NCBI GenBank assembly: GCA_900319035.1
Contig: ONMU01000013.1
Coordinates: forward strand, 1 to 53,986
Direction of reading: 5' to 3'
From: an uncultured Bacteroidales bacterium
GTDB taxonomy: Bacteria > Bacteroidota > Bacteroidia > Bacteroidales > Paludibacteraceae
DNA: 53,986 nucleotides
Part shown: one piece after another, positions 43,355 through 52,096 of the stretch
Layout of the letters: each line of letters begins with the position of its first letter
How positions within the stretch are numbered: position 1 is the first letter of the stretch
Notes under the pieces: model-generated
What the model was told of the DNA's origin: nothing
Seen by the model: the letters and a program-made list of their open reading frames with translations, nothing else
Database searches by the model: none
Position numbers and translations under genes: made by a program

Positions 43355-43708
43355 TTATTTGTTTTGTGATAATTGATTAAACAACATCATTCCTTTTACC
43401 GTCAGCAGGTATTTCTGCATATCTAATTGATTTACATATGTTTGCGTATTAACTTGTTCGGGTACTTGTTCGGGTACTTGTTCGGGTACTTGTTCGGGTA
43501 ATTTCAACTGGTTACAATTTGTAACCGTTTGATTTCCCTCTTTGGCAAGTCGGTTTTTAAGAACCTTCCAATAAGTGCGAGCATCAGCACTATCCGTTAA
43601 CACCTGTACTATATCTACGACAGAGAAATAGTACTTTTCTTGCTCAGCATCCCACACAATGCGGACACGCTTTCCTTCAAACAGTTGTATGGCAAAATTA
43701 TCGTCCAT
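43355..43708 (-). CDS. Truncated Bro-N/antirepressor-like protein with PEQV repeats
   Basis: 117 aa. The first about 60 residues fit the Bro-N domain (FEGKRVRIVWDAEQEKYYFSVVDIVQVL, YWKVLKNRLAKEG, QLKLP), found in phage antirepressors and stand-alone Bacteroidetes proteins. The rest of the usual protein is missing; four PEQV units encoded by a 12-bp repeat follow, then a short tail (MQKYLLTVKGMMLF). It lies between tkt and leuS in the same direction, 16 nt from tkt. It could be a degraded remnant or a small functional DNA-binding protein. Confidence 0.7.
   Translation of the reverse strand: MDDNFAIQLFEGKRVRIVWDAEQEKYYFSVVDIVQVLTDSADARTYWKVLKNRLAKEGNQTVTNCNQLKLPEQVPEQVPEQVPEQVNTQTYVNQLDMQKYLLTVKGMMLFNQLSQNK
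43453..43500. repeat. 12-bp tandem repeat, four units, in the Bro-N gene
   Basis: CTTGTTCGGGTA occurs four times without variation and encodes PEQV on the minus strand. It preserves frame, so unit number can change without truncating the protein. Confidence 0.95.
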
Positions 43709-43723
43709 CGTTTTGTGGTATTC

Positions 43724-45733
43724 TTACAGCAACTTCTTTACTTGGTCGTAGACGTTTTGGGCGGTGAAGCCAAGTTTCTCATCAAGGACCTTGTACGGAG
43801 CAGAGAAACCGAAGGAGTTGAGACCCCAGATTGCGCCGTTTTCGCCGACAAGGGATTCCAATGTGCAAGGCAGACCTGCGGTCATACCGAAACGCTTAAC
43901 GCCTTTCGGAAGAACGGCATCTTGGTACTCTTTCGGTTGCTCGCGGAAGAGTCCTTCGGAAGGAACGCTTACTATTTGGAGGCGGATACCTTCTGCTCGG
44001 AGCAGTTCGGCTCCACTTAACAAGGTACTTACTTCGCTTCCGGAAGCGAGAAGAACGACTTGCGGGTTCTTGTCTTGGCTCACGATATACGCACCTTTAC
44101 GGAAACCTTCGAGGTTGACATTAGGCACCGGAGCAATGTCCTGACGGCTGAGAATGAGCGCGGTCGGCGTCTCGGTGTTCTCGATGGCAGCACGCCAAGC
44201 GAGGGTCGTTTCCTCGGCGTCCGCAGGACGAAGGACAAGCATAGAGGGTTTGCCGTGGTGGTTATGCAGTTTCTCCATAAGACGGATCTGTGCTTCTTGC
44301 TCAACCGGCTCGTGAGTCGGACCATCTTCGCCGACACGGAACGCGTCGTGAGACCAGATGAACTTCACCGGAAGCTCCATAAGGGCAGCCATACGAACCG
44401 CAGGTTTCATATAATCGCTGAAGACAAAGAACGTACCACATGCAGGGATAATACCGCCGTGAAGCGCCATACCGATCATCACACACGCCATCGTAAGCTC
44501 ACTCACACCGGCTTGCAGGAACTGACCGCTGAAATCGCCTTTCTTGAGGGCGTGCGTTTTCTTAAGGAAACCGTCGGTCTTGTCGGAGTTACTCAAATCT
44601 GCCGAGCTGACGATCATATTGCCCACGTTCTCAGCAAGGAACGAGAGAACCACACCGCTTGCGTTCCGGGTAGCCGCTCCGGGTTTTTGCTCAATCTGAC
44701 TCCAGTCGATGCACGGCGTCTCGCCGGACGTAAAGGTCTCGTATTCATTGGCAGCCTGCGGATTAGCCTGCTTCCACTCGTAGTATGCCTCGTATTTCTT
44801 GTTGCACAACTCACGCAGTTCAGCCGCACGGTCGTCGTATAGTTTCTTCACTTCGGGGAAGATCTGGAACGGGTCTTCGGGGTTACCTCCAAGGTGCTCA
44901 ATGGTCTTCTCGAACGAAGCGCCGGCTTTGCTCAACGGTGCTCCGTGGGTCGAACATTTACCTTCCCAATTAGCACCTTCCGCCGTCACGCAGCCCTTAC
45001 CCATCGTGGTATGACCGATGATGAGCGACGGCTCGCCTTTGTGAGCCTTCGCTTTGCTGATTGCCTCACGAATAGCATCCGGATCATTGCCCGGGATTTC
45101 CTGCACATACCAACCCCACGCTTTGTATTTGGCTGCGACATCTTCGGATGTCACTTCGCCGCAGCCCGTAGAGAGCTGGATCGTGTTCGAGTCATAGAAC
45201 ATAACGAGGTTATCGAGTCCGAGGTGTCCTGCCAAACGACCTGCGCCCTGTGAGATCTCCTCCTGCACACCGCCGTCAGAGATGAACGCATAGATGGTCG
45301 GGTTGTGGATCTCTCCGTAACGCTGGTTGAACCACTTGGCTGCGATGGCTGCTCCCACAGCAAAAGTGTGTCCCTGACCAAGCGGACCGGAGGTGTTCTC
45401 AATCATTCGCTCAATCTCACGCTCAGGGTGACCGGGAGTAACCGAGCCCCACTGACGGAGATTCTTCAGATCCTCCAAGGTGAACTTACCTGCCAGACAG
45501 AGTTGTCCGTAAAGCATCGGAGCCATGTGTCCCGGATCCAAGAAGAAACGGTCACGCGCTTCCCAAGCGGCATTGTCCGGATCATATTCGAGGAACTCGC
45601 TAAAGAGGACGTTGATGAAGTCTGCTCCACCCATAGCACCGCCCGGGTGACCACTCTTTGCTTTTTCTACTGCTGAGGCAGCAAGGATACGAATGTTATC
45701 CGCTGCACGATTCAAAACTTGTGTCTTGTTCAT
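43724..45733 (-). CDS. tkt: Transketolase
   Basis: 669 aa. A thiamine-diphosphate enzyme of the pentose phosphate pathway that moves two-carbon ketol units. N-terminal KSGHPGGAMG, PLGQGH and the ThDP/metal motif FISDGGVQEEISQG are clear, followed by YDSN. The middle domain has EDGPTHEPVEQ and FRVGEDG, and the C-terminal domain is complete. Length is normal. It follows the DUF6048-like gene by 57 nt and may share the promoter at 47007-47038. Confidence 0.97.
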   Translation of the reverse strand: MNKTQVLNRAADNIRILAASAVEKAKSGHPGGAMGGADFINVLFSEFLEYDPDNAAWEARDRFFLDPGHMAPMLYGQLCLAGKFTLEDLKNLRQWGSVTPGHPEREIERMIENTSGPLGQGHTFAVGAAIAAKWFNQRYGEIHNPTIYAFISDGGVQEEISQGAGRLAGHLGLDNLVMFYDSNTIQLSTGCGEVTSEDVAAKYKAWGWYVQEIPGNDPDAIREAISKAKAHKGEPSLIIGHTTMGKGCVTAEGANWEGKCSTHGAPLSKAGASFEKTIEHLGGNPEDPFQIFPEVKKLYDDRAAELRELCNKKYEAYYEWKQANPQAANEYETFTSGETPCIDWSQIEQKPGAATRNASGVVLSFLAENVGNMIVSSADLSNSDKTDGFLKKTHALKKGDFSGQFLQAGVSELTMACVMIGMALHGGIIPACGTFFVFSDYMKPAVRMAALMELPVKFIWSHDAFRVGEDGPTHEPVEQEAQIRLMEKLHNHHGKPSMLVLRPADAEETTLAWRAAIENTETPTALILSRQDIAPVPNVNLEGFRKGAYIVSQDKNPQVVLLASGSEVSTLLSGAELLRAEGIRLQIVSVPSEGLFREQPKEYQDAVLPKGVKRFGMTAGLPCTLESLVGENGAIWGLNSFGFSAPYKVLDEKLGFTAQNVYDQVKKLL

Positions 45734-45790
45734 GATGTATATAATTTATGATTTCTTATCTTTCAGAACGATTACTTCAAATTTCACCTT

Positions 45791-46429
45791 TCAGAACTTC
45801 CACCCTATGTGGTAGCTAAGTCCCCAACTGATGTTGCCTCTTTTGCCGTAACCCGGGATGTATATCGGTCCCATCTCGTCTGCCAGCAACCCATCTTTCT
45901 CGCGGGTAAAAAGGATCTTGAGTCGTCCCATCCAGCCCATGTAAAGACCGCCTTGCACTTTCGATTTTTTGTTTTCCCACACTTGTACCTGACAACCGGC
46001 AACGATCTCTCCCCAGCAATCCACTTTGCGGGGTTGAAAATCGGTTGCTATACGTATACCGATAAGCATCGCGTGCGGACTCTCTGGGTGTTTGCGCAAA
46101 GGGTTAATGTCGCATCCCACACGGAAATAACCGCCATGGGCGTTATACGAGATGCTGTCTCCCTGCTCGGTCTTACCTCCTGCGTAACCCAATTCGAGCG
46201 TCGGGTAGAAACGGCGTGTGAGTTGCCAGTTCATAGCTATCTCGTATTGCTGCAACCGTCCCTTGCTCATACCTGCTGTCAATGCCGACTCTCCGATATC
46301 CAGTTTGATAGTCATACCTCGGTAGATCTTCTTGGACAACTGCGTAGTGTCGGACGAACCTTTCCCTGCCCATAGAGGCAGGGTAACAAACGCCAAGGCT
46401 ATTATTGCTAAATATCTCTTTATCTGCAT
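45791..46429 (-). CDS. DUF6048-like outer-membrane beta-barrel protein
   Basis: 212 aa. A signal peptide ends at LWAGKG. The pattern IYRGMTIKLDIGESALTAG, ATDFQPRKVDCWGE and a C-terminal strand SWGLSYHIGWKF fits DUF6048, a Bacteroidales outer-membrane barrel family, by eye. The ending in an aromatic residue supports insertion in the outer membrane. Usually a small lipoprotein (DUF6452) accompanies it, but none is seen here. It follows the 176-aa membrane protein by 20 nt. The role is unknown. Confidence 0.7.
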   Translation of the reverse strand: MQIKRYLAIIALAFVTLPLWAGKGSSDTTQLSKKIYRGMTIKLDIGESALTAGMSKGRLQQYEIAMNWQLTRRFYPTLELGYAGGKTEQGDSISYNAHGGYFRVGCDINPLRKHPESPHAMLIGIRIATDFQPRKVDCWGEIVAGCQVQVWENKKSKVQGGLYMGWMGRLKILFTREKDGLLADEMGPIYIPGYGKRGNISWGLSYHIGWKF

Positions 46430-46449
46430 TTCAGGAGGTCGATGGGTTC

Positions 46450-46980
46450 TTACATCAATGTTTTAGCTTCTTCTTTGAGTTCCTCCAAGGCTTTGTCGGT
46501 GGGGGTCAATCCGTTGCTGGCATAAGCGGTCATAAGGGTCGTAGCATACGTCTGCGCAGTAGCTTGCGGCGGTAACTGAGCCGCCATGGCGATGACGAAC
46601 GAAGCCGTCTGGTCACGCGCATTGACGATCATATCCCACACCTCGTTGCTGATATATACCTGCTGACTCTGGTTATGGTCAAACTCCGCACGGATAGTCT
46701 GCAGCAAGTACTGTTGTACCTGCCCCACCGTCCATGTGCTCAAGGCATTGGGATCCTTGGCACGCAGCTCCATGAGCATGTGCTCCGGTTTGGTACGTTC
46801 CAAGAGCAACGCCAGACGTTCATACGCCCTGAGCCTGATAGGCGAAACAGCTTTCTGGCTCTCTCGTTTCAGTTCCCATTGACGTTTTTTCTCCTCATTT
46901 CGGAACTGCGAGTTCTGGATCAACCAAAACCCGAAAATAAGTACAGCTACTGTAGAAATTATTAACAATGCAGTTTGCAT
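46450..46980 (-). CDS. Membrane-anchored Bacteroidales DUF protein
   Basis: 176 aa from ATG at 46980; the longer frame to 47037 runs through the promoter. An N-terminal transmembrane helix (ALLIISTVAVLIFGFWL) is followed by a helical cytoplasmic part: RLRAYERLALLLERTKPEHML, TIRAEFDHNQSQQVYIS and WDMIVNARDQTASFV. This resembles a conserved uncharacterised family in Bacteroidetes (DUF7935-like, uncertain). It is the first gene of the group before the DUF6048-like gene. Function unknown. Confidence 0.75.
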   Translation of the reverse strand: MQTALLIISTVAVLIFGFWLIQNSQFRNEEKKRQWELKRESQKAVSPIRLRAYERLALLLERTKPEHMLMELRAKDPNALSTWTVGQVQQYLLQTIRAEFDHNQSQQVYISNEVWDMIVNARDQTASFVIAMAAQLPPQATAQTYATTLMTAYASNGLTPTDKALEELKEEAKTLM

Positions 46981-47006
46981 AAAACAGGCATATTTCAATT
47001 TGGGCG

Positions 47007-47038
47007 CAAAGTTACAAAAAAAAATGCACATGTGCAAG
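47007..47038 (-). promoter_or_regulatory. Promoter of the DUF/tkt gene group
   Basis: Minus strand CTTG at 47038-47035, 20 nt with a T-rich spacer, then TAACTTTG at 47014-47007. It decides the start at 46980. Confidence 0.8.
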
Positions 47039-47062
47039 TTTTATGTGCATTTTTTTTGCAGG

Positions 47063-47079
47063 GCGGATTAAAAATCCGC
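47063..47079. terminator. Hairpin after the envelope-sugar operon
   Basis: A perfect 7-bp stem GCGGATT/AATCCGC with a 3-nt loop, 5 nt after the GT87 stop codon. There is no T-run on the minus strand, so its role as a terminator is uncertain. Confidence 0.5.
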
Positions 47080-47083
47080 AAAA

Positions 47084-48241
47084 TTATGAGTTGCGTAATG
47101 AACGTGTGCAAGTAAAGTATATCATACGAACCCACGCTACGGTATAAGTGAGGACACCAATCCAAAGGGTCGAATGAATATAGTTACAGAGTTTGGAAGG
47201 ACAGAAGAGGTCGATGGGCATGACACACCAAAGGACGAACAACGCCCAGAAAAGGATCCTGTCCACCAAGGGACGCTTGTCCTCCAAGAAATACCACAGC
47301 GCATAACCGGTCATGGTGATGGTATAAGTCGTATATTCCGCCGCTTCACTAAAGAGCACTATATAACCCATCAGAGCCGCTAAAAGACCGACTCGGAAAG
47401 GAAGCCCCACCTCGACCTTTCCCTTAAAGGGAGGGAGTATTGGGAGGAGGAAAGGAATCGCCATGAGGAGCAGGACGGAAGCTTGAAAGAGACGCATGTA
47501 CGGCAGAGCGAAAGAGCGGATACCGGGCAGGAACAGGAAGGAATAGTAGATGCCGGTGGACTGATGCGAGACTAACTGAGCAAGCCAGTTTTGATAGCCG
47601 GAGAGCAGTCCTTCCACACCACCGTGGAGGGCAGGCAGAAGGAGCAGACCTATTCCTGTGAGAAGCACATACCCCACATTGCGCCAGAAACGCGGATAGA
47701 AGAGCAGCAACGCCAACTCCACGGCTCCGTAGATCTTCGTAGTAGCGGAGATCATGATGAGCAGGATTGCCCAGAAAGCCTGATCGCGCTCCAAGAGTAC
47801 CAATGCCCAAACGAAGATCGCTGCCACCAAGAGGTTGAACTGGAAACAGAACAGACTCTGCGCTACCGTCAGCAGCAGGTACAACATGATCAACGGCGCT
47901 TTGGCAGAGAGGACACCCGGCAGGTTCTTCACTCCGAAATAAAAGACCGTATAACCGAACAGATTCCACACCAAGCCGCCGAGGTAGAAAGGCATGAAAG
48001 CAAAAGGCGCAAACAGGACGCAGAAGATAGGCGAATAGATGAAATAACGATGGTGGACATCCACAAACTCCTGTGTATAGGGGTTGATACCCTGCCAGAA
48101 CTGCAAGGTCGCATCCCGAAAGACGCAGTAGTTCTCTGCTCCACCGCGTAAGAGTTCGATCAACGATGCCGCTACGGCTATGACAAAACCTAACCAATAG
48201 ACATTACGGGAGACCGTAAAGAATGCGAAGAACTTTTTCAT
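47084..48241 (-). CDS. GT87-family membrane glycosyltransferase (DUF2029)
   Basis: 385 aa with about 9-10 transmembrane helices. The N-terminal loop with FRDATLQFWQGINPYT and the YSPIFCVLFAPFAFMP segment is typical of GT87/DUF2029 enzymes, which use polyprenyl-phosphate sugars on the outer side of the inner membrane. The acidic residues in the first loop (FRD..) fit the catalytic base position. It overlaps the GT2 gene by 4 nt (ATGA) and is the last gene of the operon. It probably transfers the sugar made by the GT2 and passed on by the GtrA-type protein. Confidence 0.85.
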   Translation of the reverse strand: MKKFFAFFTVSRNVYWLGFVIAVAASLIELLRGGAENYCVFRDATLQFWQGINPYTQEFVDVHHRYFIYSPIFCVLFAPFAFMPFYLGGLVWNLFGYTVFYFGVKNLPGVLSAKAPLIMLYLLLTVAQSLFCFQFNLLVAAIFVWALVLLERDQAFWAILLIMISATTKIYGAVELALLLFYPRFWRNVGYVLLTGIGLLLLPALHGGVEGLLSGYQNWLAQLVSHQSTGIYYSFLFLPGIRSFALPYMRLFQASVLLLMAIPFLLPILPPFKGKVEVGLPFRVGLLAALMGYIVLFSEAAEYTTYTITMTGYALWYFLEDKRPLVDRILFWALFVLWCVMPIDLFCPSKLCNYIHSTLWIGVLTYTVAWVRMIYFTCTRSLRNS

Positions 48242-49176
48242 ACTTTCTCGTCGTTATATCTGCGTACAAAATAACCGGGTCGGTTCTTGGTCTCGTTGAA
48301 GATACGTCCGAGGTACTCGCCCAAGACACCTATCGTAAGCAACTGAATGCCACCAAGGAAAAGGATCGTCACCATGATCGTCGGATAACCGGCTACGGGA
48401 TCGCCGTAGAGCAAGGTGGTGATGAGGATATAGATCAAGTAGATAAACGCTACAAACGAGACGCCTATACCCAAGTACATCGCTATCCTGAGCGGTGCTA
48501 CGGTATAGCTGGTCATGCCGTTGATAGCAAGGTTGACGAGCTGCGAGAATTTCCATTTGGAGGTTCCCTCTTGTCTCTCGAGTTGGTCATAGAAAATGCC
48601 CTTTTTCTTAAAGCCGATCCATGAGTAGAGCCCCTTGGTGTTGCGTTCTGACTCACGCATCTTCCTAAGCGCCTCGATACAGGTTCGGTCAAGGAGACGG
48701 AAATCACCGGTGTTCTTCTGAATAGGCACACGCGTGAGGCGTTGGAGAAGGGTGTAGTACCACTGCGAGGTCTTTTTCTTAAACCACGACTCACGGCTTG
48801 ACCGACGCTGCGCATAGACATCGTCGTAGCCTTCCTCCCACCATTGGATCATCTCCGGAATAGCCGAGATAGGATGTTGCATATCGGCATCCATGATGAT
48901 GACCGCGTCACCTTTGGCATAATCGAAACCCGCCATCATCGCTACCTCCTTGCCGTAATTACGGGAAAGGTCGATATACGACCAGTGCTGCGGATCCTGA
49001 TGATGCAAGGCGATCATCTTATCCAGCGTGGAATCGGTACTACCGTCATTGACGAGCAGGAACTCCCAGTTATAACCGGGGTTCTGTTTCAGCACCTCAT
49101 TCATGCACTCGTACAAATGGTCAAAACATGCCTCTTCGTTGTAAGCGGGCAGCAGGATAGTGATCGTTTTTTTCAT
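48238..49176 (-). CDS. GT2 polyprenyl-phosphate glycosyltransferase (GtrB/DPM1-like)
   Basis: 312 aa. A cytoplasmic GT-A domain has PAYNEEACF, LLVNDGSTDST, LSRNYGKEVAMMAG and the metal motif MDADMQHP. Two C-terminal transmembrane helices (about 230-255 and 265-290) match GtrB/ArnC-type enzymes. These attach a sugar from a nucleotide sugar to undecaprenyl phosphate. The GtrA-like domain encoded two genes upstream is the usual partner. It lies 9 nt after the pEtN-transferase-like gene. Confidence 0.92.
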   Translation of the reverse strand: MKKTITILLPAYNEEACFDHLYECMNEVLKQNPGYNWEFLLVNDGSTDSTLDKMIALHHQDPQHWSYIDLSRNYGKEVAMMAGFDYAKGDAVIIMDADMQHPISAIPEMIQWWEEGYDDVYAQRRSSRESWFKKKTSQWYYTLLQRLTRVPIQKNTGDFRLLDRTCIEALRKMRESERNTKGLYSWIGFKKKGIFYDQLERQEGTSKWKFSQLVNLAINGMTSYTVAPLRIAMYLGIGVSFVAFIYLIYILITTLLYGDPVAGYPTIMVTILFLGGIQLLTIGVLGEYLGRIFNETKNRPGYFVRRYNDEKV

Positions 49177-49185
49177 ATCAGAACA

Positions 49186-50940
49186 TTATTGGGGTTGACA
49201 AATAAGGGTGTTATAATCCACATGGTCACCGATAAAACGCGGTCGTGTGGTGTTGTATTGCGGCGAGAGGAGGTCTCTATCCGCTCGGTAGTCCGGCATA
49301 GCGATACCTGCCAACGAGAAAAGCATATGGCAGATGTCACTATTGACAAAGGGCTTATTCTGAGCCGATTGTATCTGCTCCATCAGTTCGGGATGATTCG
49401 TTCGGAAGGCGTCGGAAGCCAAGACAAAGAAGGGTATCTCAAACTGATACTTCGCCATGAGCGGCGTGAGGCTGTTCTGGTCGGAACGCTCGTAGAAAGA
49501 GCGGTAGTCGTAACACTCCTCTCCATGGTCGGACATATAGATCCCGACCGCATCATGCGCCGCAAAGAGCTGCCACAACTCGTTCAGACAATGGTCATGG
49601 AAAAGCGTTGCGTTGGCGTACTGCGCCCGGATCTCGCATCCGTACGAACCACCATACGTGGGTGTCAGGCTATCCGCTTGGAAATAGGCATAGTCCGCAG
49701 GAAAACGATCGGCATAACTGACGTGCTGACCGATATAATGGACGATGAACAGGCTCGGTTTTGAGATCGTGCCTCCCAAAGAATCGGCGATGAAAGCCCG
49801 CAGGTCAGCATTGAGCCCTGAGTCATAAGCGAACGTAGTGCTGTTCCTCGCGGTGAACTGCAGACGATCAAGGTCAGGATGATTGAGCAACGCTCCGCCT
49901 AAGTTGGAGAACAGTCCGCCACCGGCATCCCGAACGAACTGGTTTGACCAGAAATAGACCTCGTATCCCGCCTTGCGGAAGACTGCCGGAAAGAGGGTGT
50001 GGTTCATCCAGCTGTCCGGTTCGTCATCGCTCCATGTAGAAAGGATGTTCTGCATCACCTGCGCCGTGAGGTTAGACTGCGTGACGACATCAGAGAAGAC
50101 ATACAGCGCTCCTTCGTCCCGCAAGCGACAGAGGTTAGGCGTTGTGGGCAAAGATGAGGGGTTATAGAGCGGCGTGTGGTATTTATTGAACGACTCGCCG
50201 ATGATCAGTACGATACAAGGCGAACGGAACGCACATCCGTCCACTTGGGTACGCTCCACCGAGGGCACTAAGGTCTTGTATTCGCGTACCGTCAACACCG
50301 TATAAGCTACGCCGTACGTGAAACGGATTGCCGGTGTTCGCAGGCAAGGCAGATAGCGTTCGTCATTGAGTTGTGCCACCGACTCCAAACCGAAACAACG
50401 AATCAGTTTGATATACGAGTGTTCGCCCCTCAACGCCGACCAGATCGTACAGACACAGAGCAGTCCGACCAACACCCGACGGATCGTACCGGACAGATGA
50501 GTCCACGCTTTCGTCAGCCCTTTGGCTATCAGGAATGCCGCTACGCCGCACCCTATCGCTATCCACAAAGCCGGCATCGCCCAGAGCCCCGAGAGGAACT
50601 CCGACGCTTCGCGTGTGTCCGTCTCAAGGATCAGTTTGACCAGACGCACATTGATCAGAGACGAATAGAAAAACACCGAGAAGATCTCCATCAGCCATAA
50701 GAAGACCGCTACTGTCCATACCGCCCAATGCAACCGTATCGGACGAAGCAGAGTCGCTACGACGCAGGTCAGATACGCACCCCATAGAGGGATCAGCAAA
50801 GCAAGGAAGATATCATTGGACATGCCGATATTACTGACTATAGTCAGTATAACCGCCAGAGACAGCAACATCAGATAACCCACACGGTTGCTGCTGACGG
50901 GATAGAGCACGTATTTATAGAGTCGTTTGAGCCAATTCAT
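49186..50940 (-). CDS. Phosphoethanolamine transferase-like sulfatase-fold enzyme
   Basis: 584 aa from ATG at 50940, overlapping the previous gene by 26 nt. Four to five transmembrane helices (residues about 15-150) are followed by a periplasmic alkaline-phosphatase-fold domain. It has IGESFNKYH (metal Glu), SNLTAQVMQNIL (likely nucleophile Thr), HYIGQHVSY and MSDHGEE (metal Asp/His). This matches EptA/MCR-type enzymes that add phosphoethanolamine to lipid A or glycans. With GT2, GT87 and deacetylase genes it suggests envelope-charge modification. An alternative is a related phosphoglycerol transferase. Confidence 0.85.
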   Translation of the reverse strand: MNWLKRLYKYVLYPVSSNRVGYLMLLSLAVILTIVSNIGMSNDIFLALLIPLWGAYLTCVVATLLRPIRLHWAVWTVAVFLWLMEIFSVFFYSSLINVRLVKLILETDTREASEFLSGLWAMPALWIAIGCGVAAFLIAKGLTKAWTHLSGTIRRVLVGLLCVCTIWSALRGEHSYIKLIRCFGLESVAQLNDERYLPCLRTPAIRFTYGVAYTVLTVREYKTLVPSVERTQVDGCAFRSPCIVLIIGESFNKYHTPLYNPSSLPTTPNLCRLRDEGALYVFSDVVTQSNLTAQVMQNILSTWSDDEPDSWMNHTLFPAVFRKAGYEVYFWSNQFVRDAGGGLFSNLGGALLNHPDLDRLQFTARNSTTFAYDSGLNADLRAFIADSLGGTISKPSLFIVHYIGQHVSYADRFPADYAYFQADSLTPTYGGSYGCEIRAQYANATLFHDHCLNELWQLFAAHDAVGIYMSDHGEECYDYRSFYERSDQNSLTPLMAKYQFEIPFFVLASDAFRTNHPELMEQIQSAQNKPFVNSDICHMLFSLAGIAMPDYRADRDLLSPQYNTTRPRFIGDHVDYNTLICQPQ

Positions 50941-52081
50941 GATAGGTCGTAAACTCCGCCCCTCGGGACTTAAGGTCAATAATCACCGCTTTGAGCCGTT
51001 CGTACATCGGTTCACCGGCATGGTAACGAATGATAAACGGCAGTTTCCACTCCGGATGTTCTCCCAATGGATAGAACTCCCACGGATGGAAATAGGTATT
51101 GAAATAGCCGTCATGGCGCAAAGTGCGGCGAACGAGCGCCTGATAGAACCACAACGGAAAATTATGCAAAGCAAGCCAGAAAAGAGGTATTCGGCACCAA
51201 GGGCTGACCGACGCCGGTATCTGCAGCAGTCCGTCCTCATAGAACCATGTGCGGGGCATATCCAAATGCATATACCGTCCGGGAATGAAAGCCGGATTGA
51301 GCGAAGCGTTATACTCGTATCCCTGCCGCTTGAGTTCCTCGATATCCACAGGAAACATACGCGGCTGACGATACCCGTAAACAGGCTTTCCGGTGAGTTC
51401 CTCCAAGATACGCTTGGACTCGATCACGTGCTCCGGTTTCGGCTGCCAATGGTCGCAACCATGCGAAGCTATCTCGTGCCCCTCACGGATGATACGTGCT
51501 ATCAGATCCGGTGCATTCTTAGCAAAATTAGCGGTACAGAAGAACGTAGCCCGCACCTCACATTCCTTGAGACAGTCGAGGATGCGCGTTGTACCGAAAC
51601 GGGAGATCTCCATGCCTTGCGCTATCGGATCCCAAGACACCCCATGTTCCTTGGGCACATCGTATTCCTCCGTATCGAAAGAGAGAAGCACTCTACCCTT
51701 CAACGGACGTTGTGGGAAATGGTACACGAGGTACAAGACGGCATACTGCACGATCATCGCTACGCCCATCACCAAGATAGGCGCCACGAGCCGATGGATA
51801 CCAAGCCACAGGAAGAAATTGAGCAGGATAATATGCAGCACAAAATTGAGCGCATGACTGCCCGAGAAGCCGATAAACCGTCCCCACGAAGGACGAGAAG
51901 AGAAAGTGAAATAGCTGGTTGCGAAGAAGTTACCGACAAAACTGATCAGGTATCCGGCTATATACGCTGCGTTCACCGAAGCTGACGCCATAAGCAGCAG
52001 ATAATAAACGCCATAGTGGACTGCTGCAGCGCAGCAACCCACTATACAAAATCTGATGAATGAACGGTATTTCTCCGGCAT
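50915..52081 (-). CDS. GtrA-like/NodB (DUF3473-type) deacetylase fusion protein
   Basis: 388 aa. Residues 1-125 are a GtrA-like membrane domain with four helices (FCIVGCCAAAVHYGVYY, YLISFVGNFFATSYFTF), the fold of proposed polyprenyl-phosphate sugar flippases. Residues about 128-385 are a polysaccharide deacetylase: SFDTEE (metal Asp), RATFFCTANFA, HEIASHGCDHW (metal His), YGYRQPRMFP and FHPWEF. This variant resembles the deacetylase plus DUF3473 group. The fusion couples sugar deacetylation and translocation in one chain. It is 15 nt after serS and leads the envelope genes downstream. Confidence 0.88.
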   Translation of the reverse strand: MPEKYRSFIRFCIVGCCAAAVHYGVYYLLLMASASVNAAYIAGYLISFVGNFFATSYFTFSSRPSWGRFIGFSGSHALNFVLHIILLNFFLWLGIHRLVAPILVMGVAMIVQYAVLYLVYHFPQRPLKGRVLLSFDTEEYDVPKEHGVSWDPIAQGMEISRFGTTRILDCLKECEVRATFFCTANFAKNAPDLIARIIREGHEIASHGCDHWQPKPEHVIESKRILEELTGKPVYGYRQPRMFPVDIEELKRQGYEYNASLNPAFIPGRYMHLDMPRTWFYEDGLLQIPASVSPWCRIPLFWLALHNFPLWFYQALVRRTLRHDGYFNTYFHPWEFYPLGEHPEWKLPFIIRYHAGEPMYERLKAVIIDLKSRGAEFTTYHELAQTTL

Positions 52082-52096
52082 AACTGCTTCCTCCCA

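Noticed and set aside
51393-51857. 154-aa plus-strand frame across the GtrA-deacetylase gene
   Set aside because: Shadow frame within a gene that has clear motifs in the other direction.
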